NCBI GenBank assembly: GCA_035936415.1
Contig: DASYWD010000046.1
Coordinates: forward strand, 1-47,428
DNA length: 47,428 nucleotides
From: Longimicrobiaceae bacterium
GTDB lineage: Bacteria; Gemmatimonadota; Gemmatimonadetes; Longimicrobiales; Longimicrobiaceae
Reading direction: 5' to 3'
Shown here: positions 30,033-38,366 of the stretch, piece after piece
Position numbering within the stretch: position 1 is the first letter of the stretch
Layout of the letters: every line of letters starts with the position of its first letter
Position numbers and translations under genes: made by a program
Notes under the pieces: generated by a model
Databases searched by the model: none
Told to the model about the DNA's origin: nothing
What the model saw: only the letters and a program-made list of their open reading frames with translations

Positions 30033-31966
30033 CGCACCCTCGGCAGGGTGCGCTCGTTGCCGTTCTGACGCATCACCATCGCGGTCGCGCGCCCGTCGGC
30101 GCCGACCGTGAAGGCCACGGTGGTCCGGCCGTCCGCCTGGCCCACGGCGAACGTCGCATCTGAGAGGTGCACCAGGGGGCGCTTCTCGCCGCCCGGGGGC
30201 TGCCCGTGGAGCCGGCCGTCCTCGAGCGTGACGATGACGGTGCGCCCCGGAGCGAGCTCGTACTCGCCCGTGAGCCCCTCCAGCCGCGGCGCCGGTGAGG
30301 TGGGAGCGGCGGAAGCGGCGGCCGGATTCTTCGCCACCGGCGCGGCCGAGCGGTCGCCCAGCCGCGTGAAGCGGAGGCTGCGGACGAGCGGATTGCCGTA
30401 GTCGAAGCCCACGACCCTGCCGCTCTCGTCGCGGCGGAAGCGCACCACCATCATCCTGAGCATGTACGTGTCGCGATCGACCGGCGTGAGCTCCAGCGCC
30501 TTGTCCGGCGAACGCTCGAAGCGCATCACCAGCCCGCTCGCTCCGGGCACGATCTCGAAGACCGATCCGAGCTCCTCGCTCCGGTAGCGCCCGTCGAAGG
30601 CCTGCAGGTCCGCCGCGGTGGGCGACCAGGGCTGCGCGCGGCGATACCGCGTCACCTCGCCCTCCATCGACTTCAGCTCGAGCTGGCCCTGCGACGCGAA
30701 GTGCAGCTCGAACTCGTCCCGTGACCTGAAGAACATGTCGCCGCGCGCGTTGCGGAACCGGTCCTGTGCCACGGCCACGAGCGGGGGGCCGTTCGCGATG
30801 CGCAGCCTGCCGTCGTCGACGACGAGGCGCAGCGGCTGGCCGGTTCGCTCGTGGAAGAACAGCCCCGCCCTGTCGGCCACGTCGACACCCGGGGCATCGA
30901 CCGGCCCCGGGGGCTGCGCCTGCGGGTCGACGGGCGGCAGGAACACTTCGGCGACGCGGCCCGCGAGCGCCGTCGCGGACACCGGGTCGAAGTTGCACAG
31001 CACGGCGATCGAGAGGCCGTGGTCCGTGAAGCGCCCGAGCCAGGTGCTGTACCCCGCCGCTCCGCCGGAATGCGACACCATCGGTCCGCCGGGGATGCTG
31101 TTCACCATCAGCCCGCGGGCGTAGGTGAGCTTCCGGCCGTTGTTCAGCGCCGCCGGCTCCTGGAGCTTCCCGGTGACGACCTTGCCGAGCCGGCCGTTCG
31201 TCAGCGCGTCGTTCCAGAGGAGCAGGTCGCCCGCGGTGCTGATCACGGCGCCGCCGCCGCGCTCGTTGCCGAGCCGCATGTACTGCTTCCAGCCGGCGCC
31301 CTCCTTCTGGTAGCCGAGGGCGCGCTCGCCGGTGCCCTGCAGGATGTCGGCGACGTAGGCGCTCGACGTCATCCCGAGTGGCTCGAACAGGCGCCTGCGC
31401 GCGAACTCGGCGAACGACATCCCGCTCGCGCGCGCCACGATCTCCTTCAGCAGCACGTAGCCGCTGTTCGAGTAGGCCCACTCCTCACCGGGCGTGAAGT
31501 TGAGGCCGCGCTGACGCAGGATCAGCTTCAGGACGTCGGTGCCTTCCTCCGCCATCGGCAGCAGGCCCGTCCAGTCGCGAATGCCGGACGTGTGGGTGAG
31601 CAGGTGGTCCACCGTGACCTCGTGGCCGTAGTCGGGCAGCTCCGGCAGGTGCCTGCGGACGTCGTCGGACAGCGAGAGGCGCCCGTCCTCGGCGAGGAGG
31701 AGGACCGCCGCGGCGACGAACTGCTTCTGCGTCGACCCGATGTCGAAGGCCGAGCGCTGGCTCAGCGGCACGCGACGCTCGACCTCGGCCAGGCCGTACG
31801 CGCGGTTCAGCACCGGCTGACCGTGCTGCGAGACGCCGACGGCACAGCCGGGCGTTTCCGGCGTGGCGAAGCTGAAGATCCTGTCGACCTCGGCGGTCCT
31901 GTCCTGCGCGTAGGTGGGCGTGCCGAGGAGCAGGGCCGTGGCTACGATCGATCCTGGTCTGAACAT
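30029..31966 (-). CDS. Serine hydrolase (beta-lactamase class C fold), internal-start product
   Basis: 645 residues from the ATG at 31966, preceded by AAGGAG with 8-base spacing. The signal peptide (MFRPGSIVATALLLGTPTYA) is intact. The serine hydrolase domain has SxxK Ser78-Thr-Gln-Lys81, YSN 165-167 and HSGG near the end of the domain. The C-terminal 250 residues are lipocalin-like strand-rich repeats. It lies in frame with the preceding hydrolase with no stop codon between. The ribosome site and full signal peptide argue that it is also or mainly translated separately. Periplasmic esterase or peptidase; substrate unknown. Confidence 0.8.
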   Translation of the reverse strand: MFRPGSIVATALLLGTPTYAQDRTAEVDRIFSFATPETPGCAVGVSQHGQPVLNRAYGLAEVERRVPLSQRSAFDIGSTQKQFVAAAVLLLAEDGRLSLSDDVRRHLPELPDYGHEVTVDHLLTHTSGIRDWTGLLPMAEEGTDVLKLILRQRGLNFTPGEEWAYSNSGYVLLKEIVARASGMSFAEFARRRLFEPLGMTSSAYVADILQGTGERALGYQKEGAGWKQYMRLGNERGGGAVISTAGDLLLWNDALTNGRLGKVVTGKLQEPAALNNGRKLTYARGLMVNSIPGGPMVSHSGGAAGYSTWLGRFTDHGLSIAVLCNFDPVSATALAGRVAEVFLPPVDPQAQPPGPVDAPGVDVADRAGLFFHERTGQPLRLVVDDGRLRIANGPPLVAVAQDRFRNARGDMFFRSRDEFELHFASQGQLELKSMEGEVTRYRRAQPWSPTAADLQAFDGRYRSEELGSVFEIVPGASGLVMRFERSPDKALELTPVDRDTYMLRMMVVRFRRDESGRVVGFDYGNPLVRSLRFTRLGDRSAAPVAKNPAAASAAPTSPAPRLEGLTGEYELAPGRTVIVTLEDGRLHGQPPGGEKRPLVHLSDATFAVGQADGRTTVAFTVGADGRATAMVMRQNGNERTLPRVR

Positions 31967-33778
31967 TCGAGTGCTCCTTGGTTGAGTCGGACTGGGAGAT
32001 CGCCTGCTTCGGCTCCGCCGAAGCACGGCCAGGGATGCGAGGGCGGCGGCGAGCCCGAGCAGGGCGAGCGGCCAGCTCCGCTCGGCGAGGAGCCGCGTCC
32101 GGGCCAGCATGGCCGCCGGCGTCGTCAGCCGCTCCAGGACGTAGTAGCCGTTTCCCGCGTCGTACCGCAGCTCGGTCGCCGGGCCGCTGCCGTCGTTCGC
32201 GCGGCGGAAGGTCAGCAGCGCAGATCCGTACTGGAAGGTCAGCCCCTCGACCCACGGGAGGAGGCGCGCCGGCGCGCCCTGGACCGATGCGGCGATCCCC
32301 CGCGGCGTGCGCGTGACGGTGACCACCATGTCGCCCCCCCGCGCCGGTCCCCCGTACGTGCCGGCGAGCGGCGCCGCGTCGCCCGTGAACGGCCTCGGCG
32401 CGGGATTCGTCATCGGCAGCACCGCGGCCGCCAGGTCCTGCGCCATCGCGCTGGGGGATGCGTCGCCGCTGTTGTTCATCACCACCACGACGGCCATCCG
32501 GGCAGCGGGATACCAGTTTGCCCGGGCCGCGTACCCGGGGAGCTCGCCGCTGTGGCCGAAGTACTCGAGACCGTGCACGTCCGTGCGTGCCTCCAGTCCC
32601 ATCGCGTACCGGGTCCGCGTGCCGTCGCCGAGCGTCGCCGGTGTGGTCATCTCCGCGTACGACGCGGGGGAGAGCACCCCCCCTCCGTGCAGCGCCTGCA
32701 TCCAGGTGACCAGGTCGCCCGCCGTGGAGCAGAGCACCCCGGAGCCCAGGTACCAGGTCGAAACGTTCAGCGGTGCGCGGCGGACCCTGCCGTTCCGGAC
32801 ATGGTGCCCCGTCGCGCGGCGCGGAGCCTCCTCCGCGTCGAGGCAGAGCCCCGACCCGGTCATGCCGAGCGGCTCGAAGAGCTCGCTCTCGACGTAGCGC
32901 GGGTACGTCGTCCCGCTCGCCTTCTCGACGACGAGATGGAGCAGCCAGTACGCCGCGTTGTTGTAGACCTGCGCGGTCCCCGTGGGGAACTGGAAGGGGT
33001 GGCGCTCGACCAGCGCGTACATCGAATCGCGCGGGAAGACCGCGTTCCTGGTGAGGATGCGAAACTCCTCCATCGTGGTGACGTCGCGGATGCCGGAGGT
33101 GTGGTCCAGCAGCCGGCGCAGGGGCACCCGGTTGCCTCGCGTGTCGAAGTCCGGAAGCCACTTCGTGACGTCGTCGTCCAGGCTGAGCTTCCCCTGGTCG
33201 CGAAGCCGCAGGATGGCGGCGGCCGTGAACTGCTTGGTGATGGAGCCGATCCCGAACACCGCGTCCGTGCGCATCGGTACGTCCCGTTCGACGTCCATTT
33301 TGCCGTAGCCCCGGAAGAACAGGGTGTCGTCGCCTCGCACCACGGCCACGACAGCGCCGACGGCTCGATCCTGCGCGAGGTTCGCGCTGGCGATGGAATC
33401 GAACTTCTGGCCGAGCGTGCGGCTCGACTGCGCAGCCACCGTCGAGAGGGCGATGGCGGCGAGGGCCAGGGCGGGCGCGGCGGGACCCGTTCGGGGGTGA
33501 GTCCGAACTCGCCGGTTCGTGCGGCGGCCCCGGGGCGTGATCCGGTAGTACTTGCGACGGCGGCCGCTCTCCGCGACCACCCACCGCGCCTCCACCTGGC
33601 CGAGCCGCTCTACCCGGTGCAGAACGGGGTATAGCATCCCGTCCTTCCACTCCCTGCGCCCTCCGGACAGCTCCCGCACTCGCTGAAGGATCGCGAAGCC
33701 GTAGCTGTCCCCTTCGGCCAGGGTTTCCAGGACGATCGGGGCCGACGAAGCGGCTGTCAGCTCTCTGTTGGTCTCCAT
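30029..33778 (-). CDS. PadR domain fused in frame to two serine hydrolases
   Basis: One open frame of 1249 residues. Residues 1-84 are a PadR winged-helix domain (ETLAEGDSYGFAILQRVREL; DGMLYPVLHRVERLG; RRRKYYRITPRG) cut at the wing and lacking the dimerising C-terminal helix. A signal-peptide-like stretch follows (PALALAAIALSTVAAQ, about 102-117) without its own ATG, GTG or TTG. A first serine hydrolase (Ser179-Ile-Thr-Lys182, Tyr272-Asn-Asn274) runs to about 570, with a membrane helix (SWPLALLGLAAALASLAVL). Residue 605 is the Met of the second hydrolase. This looks like a deletion fusing regulator and enzyme, plus loss of a stop codon. A start for hydrolase 1 alone is not evident. Confidence 0.75.
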   Translation of the reverse strand: METNRELTAASSAPIVLETLAEGDSYGFAILQRVRELSGGRREWKDGMLYPVLHRVERLGQVEARWVVAESGRRRKYYRITPRGRRTNRRVRTHPRTGPAAPALALAAIALSTVAAQSSRTLGQKFDSIASANLAQDRAVGAVVAVVRGDDTLFFRGYGKMDVERDVPMRTDAVFGIGSITKQFTAAAILRLRDQGKLSLDDDVTKWLPDFDTRGNRVPLRRLLDHTSGIRDVTTMEEFRILTRNAVFPRDSMYALVERHPFQFPTGTAQVYNNAAYWLLHLVVEKASGTTYPRYVESELFEPLGMTGSGLCLDAEEAPRRATGHHVRNGRVRRAPLNVSTWYLGSGVLCSTAGDLVTWMQALHGGGVLSPASYAEMTTPATLGDGTRTRYAMGLEARTDVHGLEYFGHSGELPGYAARANWYPAARMAVVVVMNNSGDASPSAMAQDLAAAVLPMTNPAPRPFTGDAAPLAGTYGGPARGGDMVVTVTRTPRGIAASVQGAPARLLPWVEGLTFQYGSALLTFRRANDGSGPATELRYDAGNGYYVLERLTTPAAMLARTRLLAERSWPLALLGLAAALASLAVLRRSRSRRSPSPTQPRSTRMFRPGSIVATALLLGTPTYAQDRTAEVDRIFSFATPETPGCAVGVSQHGQPVLNRAYGLAEVERRVPLSQRSAFDIGSTQKQFVAAAVLLLAEDGRLSLSDDVRRHLPELPDYGHEVTVDHLLTHTSGIRDWTGLLPMAEEGTDVLKLILRQRGLNFTPGEEWAYSNSGYVLLKEIVARASGMSFAEFARRRLFEPLGMTSSAYVADILQGTGERALGYQKEGAGWKQYMRLGNERGGGAVISTAGDLLLWNDALTNGRLGKVVTGKLQEPAALNNGRKLTYARGLMVNSIPGGPMVSHSGGAAGYSTWLGRFTDHGLSIAVLCNFDPVSATALAGRVAEVFLPPVDPQAQPPGPVDAPGVDVADRAGLFFHERTGQPLRLVVDDGRLRIANGPPLVAVAQDRFRNARGDMFFRSRDEFELHFASQGQLELKSMEGEVTRYRRAQPWSPTAADLQAFDGRYRSEELGSVFEIVPGASGLVMRFERSPDKALELTPVDRDTYMLRMMVVRFRRDESGRVVGFDYGNPLVRSLRFTRLGDRSAAPVAKNPAAASAAPTSPAPRLEGLTGEYELAPGRTVIVTLEDGRLHGQPPGGEKRPLVHLSDATFAVGQADGRTTVAFTVGADGRATAMVMRQNGNERTLPRVR

Positions 33779-33817
33779 GATCTCACGCCTCGCGCGGCGC
33801 CGATGATCTCACCCTGG

Positions 33818-33856
33818 CGTACCTGGCAGCGTTATACATAGAAGTGCTATGTAAGA
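33818..33856 (-). promoter_or_regulatory. Probable PadR operator/promoter (copy 1)
   Basis: Perfect dyad ACATAG-N5-CTATGT (33836-33852), the ATGT/ACAT type bound by PadR repressors, 58 bases upstream of the PadR-hydrolase start. The surrounding block GTACCTGxCAGCxxTATACAT...CTAxGTAAG is shared with 35794-35832. Confidence 0.65.
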
Positions 33857-34014
33857 GGGACATGATTGTCCGGGAGCGCCACGGCCGTTCCGAAGCGCTG
33901 CCCCAGGCCGCCCGAGCGGCCGCCCAGCCTCTGCCTACCTGCCCCTCACGGCCTCGTCCGCCGGAGGAGCGCCTCTACGACCTCCCTGCGCGCCCGACGC
34001 TCGGCACGTGGACC

Positions 34015-35385
34015 TCACCCGTAGCGGAACAGGGGTGGGAACACGATGACCACGAAGGCCGCCCAGGCGCCGTACACGGGCAGGTAGTCGGTCTGCCAGC
34101 GCTCGACCGCGGCGAACCGGCCGCGGCCCCGCAGGAAGCGGAGGTAGAGCCAGGCCGACCACGCGAGGTTGACGAGCAGGACGACGTTCATGCCGAGCGC
34201 GGCCAGCCGGTTGGGTGTGGAGCCCATCTCCGTGATCCGGGCGGCGATGGCCGCCAGCGCGACGCCGTCGGCGACGAGCGCGCTGATCACGAGCGCAACG
34301 AGCACGAAGTCGAAGGCGCTGCGCGGCGCGTGCGGGTCGCGGGCGGAGACGGAGTAGAGCAGCAGCCCGACGACGAGCACCAGCAGCAGGTCGAACGCGA
34401 TCAGGACCTCGCGCTGGATGTCGATGCCGCGCCCCGACAGCGCCATGGTCGCCAGGAAGACGAGGAGCGTCGCCGCGAAGAGCGGGGTGAAGAGGCGCGT
34501 CAGCACCGGTGCCATGTTCTCGATGACACCCTGCTTCGCCTCGACCAGCCAGGAGCCGACGATCACCGCGCCGAGCGCGCCGCAGGGCACCAGCCAGCTC
34601 TCCACCACCCACTCGGCGTCGATCCCGATCGCCTGGAACATCCCCATCGTGAAGCCGACCAGAACCCCGCCGCCGAGCGCGATGAGCACGTAGTAGATGA
34701 ACAGCTCGCCGGAGAAGCGGACGAAGTTCATGCGCGCGGCGCCGTCGCGCCAGCGGCCCGCCACGTAGGCCACGCCCACGACCAGCCAGAGCGCGATCGG
34801 CAGGTGCAGCGCGAGGAGCCCCTGGGTGTTGCTGTCCGCGCCGAACGGGAAGACGTTGGCGACCACGGCGGCACCGGCGAAGGCCAGCGCCAGCCACCCC
34901 CGGGTGCCGGGGCCGATCCCGCGCTTCCAGACGAAATAGCCCGCCAGGAGCGGGAGTACGAAGAGGCTCGCGTTGCGGGCGTAGAAGGCGGCGTCCTCGT
35001 CCAGCTGGAGCCCGAAGAGCGCCGGCACCTTGATCGCCAGCGCCGCGGCCAGCGCCAGCGCCAACACCACGAGCATCTCGCGGCGCGACTCACCGCCGGC
35101 CGCGTCCGTAGCGTCGGGCCCGACGATCAGCTGCTTCCAGAGGCGCTCCGAGTGCTCGCGCGCGAACTCGTTCGCGATGGCGTCCTGCGCGCCCATCCGC
35201 TTGACCGCCACCAGGAACGCCTCGTCCGGCGCCAGGCCGGCGTCCTCCAGGGTCGCGATCTGGTCGCGCAGGTGGTCCTCGAGCTCCTCCACGTCGACGG
35301 GGTGGATCGCGCGGCGGCGGCCCAGATAGGTCCGCCACTGGTCGATCTGCACCTCGAGCGGGTCGGCCGCGTCTGATATCATCAT
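34015..35385 (-). CDS. Permease-prefix-domain membrane protein
   Basis: 456 residues from the ATG at 35385. The soluble N-terminus (VQIDQWRTYLGRRRAIHPVD, then VEELEDHLRDQIATLEDAG) is the 'permease prefix domain 1' found before ABC permeases and in stand-alone proteins. About ten to eleven hydrophobic helices follow (for example MLVVLALALAAALAIKVPAL and LFIYYVLIALGGGVLVGF). No ATPase or periplasmic MacB-like domain is present. The gene starts 4 bases after the PadR stop, so the two are one operon and the PadR protein probably controls it. Function unknown. Confidence 0.82.
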   Translation of the reverse strand: MMISDAADPLEVQIDQWRTYLGRRRAIHPVDVEELEDHLRDQIATLEDAGLAPDEAFLVAVKRMGAQDAIANEFAREHSERLWKQLIVGPDATDAAGGESRREMLVVLALALAAALAIKVPALFGLQLDEDAAFYARNASLFVLPLLAGYFVWKRGIGPGTRGWLALAFAGAAVVANVFPFGADSNTQGLLALHLPIALWLVVGVAYVAGRWRDGAARMNFVRFSGELFIYYVLIALGGGVLVGFTMGMFQAIGIDAEWVVESWLVPCGALGAVIVGSWLVEAKQGVIENMAPVLTRLFTPLFAATLLVFLATMALSGRGIDIQREVLIAFDLLLVLVVGLLLYSVSARDPHAPRSAFDFVLVALVISALVADGVALAAIAARITEMGSTPNRLAALGMNVVLLVNLAWSAWLYLRFLRGRGRFAAVERWQTDYLPVYGAWAAFVVIVFPPLFRYG

Positions 35386-35389
35386 CGCC

Positions 35390-35764
35390 TCAGCCTTGCG
35401 AGGGGGTAGGGGTGGGCGTCCACCCACCCGGGTGCGTCGCCGCGAACCAGATGTTGCGCAACGCCTCGTCCACGGTCTGCCACTGCTTCCGCTGCTCCGT
35501 CAGCTCCGCCAGCCCCTGTTCGGTTATGCGGTAGTACTTGCGCCGGCGGCCGCTCTCCGAGGTGCCCCACCTGCCCTCGATGTGGCCGTGCCTCTCCAGC
35601 CGGTGCAGCACGGGGTAGAGCATCCCGTCCGTCCACTGCAGCCGGCCCCCGGACAGCTCGCCGACGCGCTTGAGGATCGCGTAGCCGTACGTGTCGGCCT
35701 CGGCCACGATGGCCAGGACGAGCGGGGTGGCGGAGGCGGCGACCAGGTCCTTGCCGATGTCCAT
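35390..35764 (-). CDS. PadR-family transcriptional regulator
   Basis: 124 residues, complete. Winged-helix PadR domain (LVLAIVAEADTYGYAILKRV; LQWTDGMLYPVLHRLERHG; GRRRKYYRITEQGLAELTEQ) plus the short C-terminal helix used for dimerisation, which the fused copy at 33.8 kb lacks. It heads the operon with the permease-prefix protein and has an upstream operator nearly identical to that of the fused PadR, so it may regulate both. Confidence 0.92.
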   Translation of the reverse strand: MDIGKDLVAASATPLVLAIVAEADTYGYAILKRVGELSGGRLQWTDGMLYPVLHRLERHGHIEGRWGTSESGRRRKYYRITEQGLAELTEQRKQWQTVDEALRNIWFAATHPGGWTPTPTPSQG

Positions 35765-35793
35765 GCTCGGTGCGCGCGTCGCGAGGGATCAAC

Positions 35794-35832
35794 GGTACCT
35801 GACAGCACTATACATTGCGGTTCTAGGTAAGT
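35794..35832 (-). promoter_or_regulatory. Probable PadR operator/promoter (copy 2)
   Basis: GGTACCTGACAGCACTATAC, then ATTGCGGTTCTAGGTAAG, closely matches 33818-33856. The dyad is weaker here (ACATTG...CTAGGT). It lies 30 bases upstream of the complete padR gene. Confidence 0.6.
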
Positions 35833-35974
35833 CAACACTCCTGTGCGCGTCAGTCGTTCTCCCTCCGGACGGCCCGGCAGATGGCGCTCCGCAGCACGGC
35901 CAAGCACTTTGCACTATAAAGCGAGTGCGCGTCCGACGCAAGCGGGGAGTGCGGGCGCGGGGCTCCTGCAGGTG

Positions 35975-36775
35975 TCAGGGCGAGTGTGGGAGCGGCTTGC
36001 CCCCGGGATCCGTCTCCTCTCTCGCGTCGAGGCGTCGGACCGCAGCGAGGTACGCCGGCGGGATGAGCGCCCGCTGGATCCCGGAGCGAAAGCCCAGCCT
36101 CGCGACCGCGGGGTAGAGCGGGAGCAGCCGGCGCAGCCAGGGGCGCCGCGCCAGGCCCAGCAGCCGGCGTACGCGCTCGGGGACCAGCGCGGCCTGGACC
36201 TGCCGCAGGAGGTGAAAGCGCCAGGGGCCCAGGTGGCGGCGGTAGGCTTCGTAGAGCGCGGACGTGTACGGTCCGAAGGCCAGGTCGCGCTCCAGGTGGA
36301 GCTCGCGGTCCGCCCGCCAGGCGGCGTAGTCCGGGGGAAGGTCGGGGACGTGGAGCCCTTCGCCCACGCGCCGGAACACCTCCCACAGTTCCCGCCGCTC
36401 GGCTTCGTCGAGGGGGCGGTGGAGCGCCTCGAAGGCACGCTCGGAATAGTCGACGAGCAGGTAGAGCACGTCGCGGTGCGCCCAGTCCGGGATGCGCCCG
36501 CCCCGGGCCTGCTCCACCGCCGCGTGCGCGCTGCGGATCCGCTGCATCGCGCGCTCCGCCGTGGCGCGGTCGGCCAGCGCGATCTCCTGGGCGTAGGCCG
36601 CCGTGGAGAAGAGCCGGCCCAGGGGGTCGCGCGGCAGCTCGCCGGTGAAGAAGAGCCAGTCGACGGCGCGGTTCAGCGCGAACTCGGCCGCCGCGCCCGC
36701 GAAGACCAGCAGCACCAGGTCGGCGTCGCCCCAGACGCGGCGTACGATCGAACCGGGCCGAACGAATGGTTCCAT
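35975..36775 (-). CDS. DUF2236 / MpaB-like putative oxygenase
   Basis: 266 residues from the ATG at 36775. The DUF2236 pattern is seen in GSIVRRVWGDADLVLLVFAG, ELPRDPLGRLFSTAAYAQEI, and AHRDVLYLLVDYSERAFEAL, and in a basic C-terminal part (ALVPERVRRLLGLARRPWLR). Family members include the heme enzymes MpaB and rubber oxygenase. The usual 'HPxVAxGVxxHS' segment after the first helix reads LNRAVDWLFFTGE here, so ligands may be lost. Transcribed divergently from ktrB, sharing a 109-base intergenic region. Confidence 0.75.
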   Translation of the reverse strand: MEPFVRPGSIVRRVWGDADLVLLVFAGAAAEFALNRAVDWLFFTGELPRDPLGRLFSTAAYAQEIALADRATAERAMQRIRSAHAAVEQARGGRIPDWAHRDVLYLLVDYSERAFEALHRPLDEAERRELWEVFRRVGEGLHVPDLPPDYAAWRADRELHLERDLAFGPYTSALYEAYRRHLGPWRFHLLRQVQAALVPERVRRLLGLARRPWLRRLLPLYPAVARLGFRSGIQRALIPPAYLAAVRRLDAREETDPGGKPLPHSP

Positions 36776-36884
36776 GCGCAGGTGGCAGAACTGTTGCGTG
36801 AACGCTCCTGCCGCAGGCCAGTGCGAAGCCCATGCCGGGCCGCGCGGATCCCGCGCACGTACGGACGGTCTCCATGGATCGAAG

Positions 36885-38351
36885 GTGAGCAGAGAGGACC
36901 TCGAAGCATCCGGCGACGTCCAGGGGAGCCCCGCGTCGAGAGGGTGGCTCCACAACTGGGACGTCGTGGACCAGCGGAAGACCTCTTTCTGGCAGCGCCT
37001 CACTCCGCCCCAGCTCTTCGTAGGCTCGTTTCTTCTCCTCATCGCCATCGGGACGCTCGGGCTCAAGGCGCTCCCGGGACTGTACACGGGGGAGTCCCTG
37101 GGCTGGCTGGATGCGCTCTTCACCGCGGTGAGCGCGGTGTGCGTCACCGGGCTGATCGTGGTGGACACCGCCACGTACTTCACGCCGACCGGCCAGGCGT
37201 TCATCCTGCTCCTCATCCAGCTCGGCGGTCTGGGGATGATCACCTTCACCACGGTGATCATCGCCGCCCTGGGCCGGCGACTGTCGCTCCGGCAGCAGTC
37301 CCTCGCCGCGAGCTCGGCCGAGATCATCCCGGACCTCGACTACCGGCGGCTCACGCGCGACGTGGTGGTGTTCACGCTGGCGCTCGAGGCCGTGGGCGCC
37401 GTCCTGCTGTACCTGCTCTGGATTCCACGCTTCGGCTGGGGGGGCGCGGCCTGGCCGGCGCTCTTCCACTCGATCAGCGCCTTCTGCAACGCGGGGTTCT
37501 CCACCTTCACGGATTCGCTGACCGGATTCCGGGCCGCGCCGTACACCCTGCTGGTGATCATGGCGCTGATCGTGGTGGGCGGAATCGGCTTTCTCGTCCT
37601 CGAAGAGCTCTACCTGCGGGCACGGACCGGGGAGGCGGGGCGCCGCTTCCGGATCTCCCTGCACACCCGCCTGGTCCTCGCCACCACGGCGGTTCTCATC
37701 GTCGGCGGCTGGATCCTGTTCACCGCGTTCGAGTGGCGGATCACCTTCGCCGGCATGCCCGACCGGGTGAAGGTGCTCAACGGGCTCTTCCTGAGCGTGA
37801 CGGCGCGTACGGGTGGATTCAACACGATCGACTACGGCGAGGCCGCGGCGAACACGAACTTCCTGACCATGCTGCTGATGTTCGTCGGGGGCTCGCCCGG
37901 GTCCACCGCGGGGGGGCTGAAGACGACCACGATCGCCCTGGTCGCGCTGCTCGCCTGGTCCCGCTTCCGGGGACGCGTGGTCGTCCACCTGTGGGACCGC
38001 TCCATCCGCGACGAGTCGGTCCAGCGCGCCGTCGGGCTCGTCGTGGTCGGGGTGGGGCTGGTGACCGCCGCGATCTTCGTGTACACCACGAGCGAGATCG
38101 GCGCGGTCGGACACGCGGGTGTGGCGAGGGGCTTCCTGGCGTACGCCTTCGAGGCGGTGAGCGCCATCAACACCGTGGGGCTCACCATGGGGGTCACCGC
38201 CGGCCTGTCGCCGTTCGGAAAGGTGTTCACGATGCTGCTCATGTTCCTGGGACGCGTGGGGCCGATCACCTTCGCCGCGGCGCTGGCGCTCTCCGCGTCG
38301 CCCCGCGCCGGGAGGATCCGCAACGCGTACGAGGACGTGGTCGTCGGCTGA
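36885..38351 (+). CDS. ktrB: Potassium uptake channel subunit KtrB (TrkH family)
   Basis: 488 residues from the GTG at 36885. Four M1-P-M2 repeats with selectivity-filter glycines: AVCVTGLIV, SAFCNAGFST, TARTGGFNT and INTVGLTMG. The intramembrane loop region FVGGSPGSTAGGLKTTT is present. The N-terminal 40 residues are cytoplasmic. ktrA follows 15 bases later. KtrB imports K+ coupled to Na+ and needs KtrA for gating. Longer in-frame starts run into the opposite gene and were rejected. Confidence 0.94.
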   Translation: MSREDLEASGDVQGSPASRGWLHNWDVVDQRKTSFWQRLTPPQLFVGSFLLLIAIGTLGLKALPGLYTGESLGWLDALFTAVSAVCVTGLIVVDTATYFTPTGQAFILLLIQLGGLGMITFTTVIIAALGRRLSLRQQSLAASSAEIIPDLDYRRLTRDVVVFTLALEAVGAVLLYLLWIPRFGWGGAAWPALFHSISAFCNAGFSTFTDSLTGFRAAPYTLLVIMALIVVGGIGFLVLEELYLRARTGEAGRRFRISLHTRLVLATTAVLIVGGWILFTAFEWRITFAGMPDRVKVLNGLFLSVTARTGGFNTIDYGEAAANTNFLTMLLMFVGGSPGSTAGGLKTTTIALVALLAWSRFRGRVVVHLWDRSIRDESVQRAVGLVVVGVGLVTAAIFVYTTSEIGAVGHAGVARGFLAYAFEAVSAINTVGLTMGVTAGLSPFGKVFTMLLMFLGRVGPITFAAALALSASPRAGRIRNAYEDVVVG

Positions 38352-38366
38352 ACCAGGGGGAGCGAG

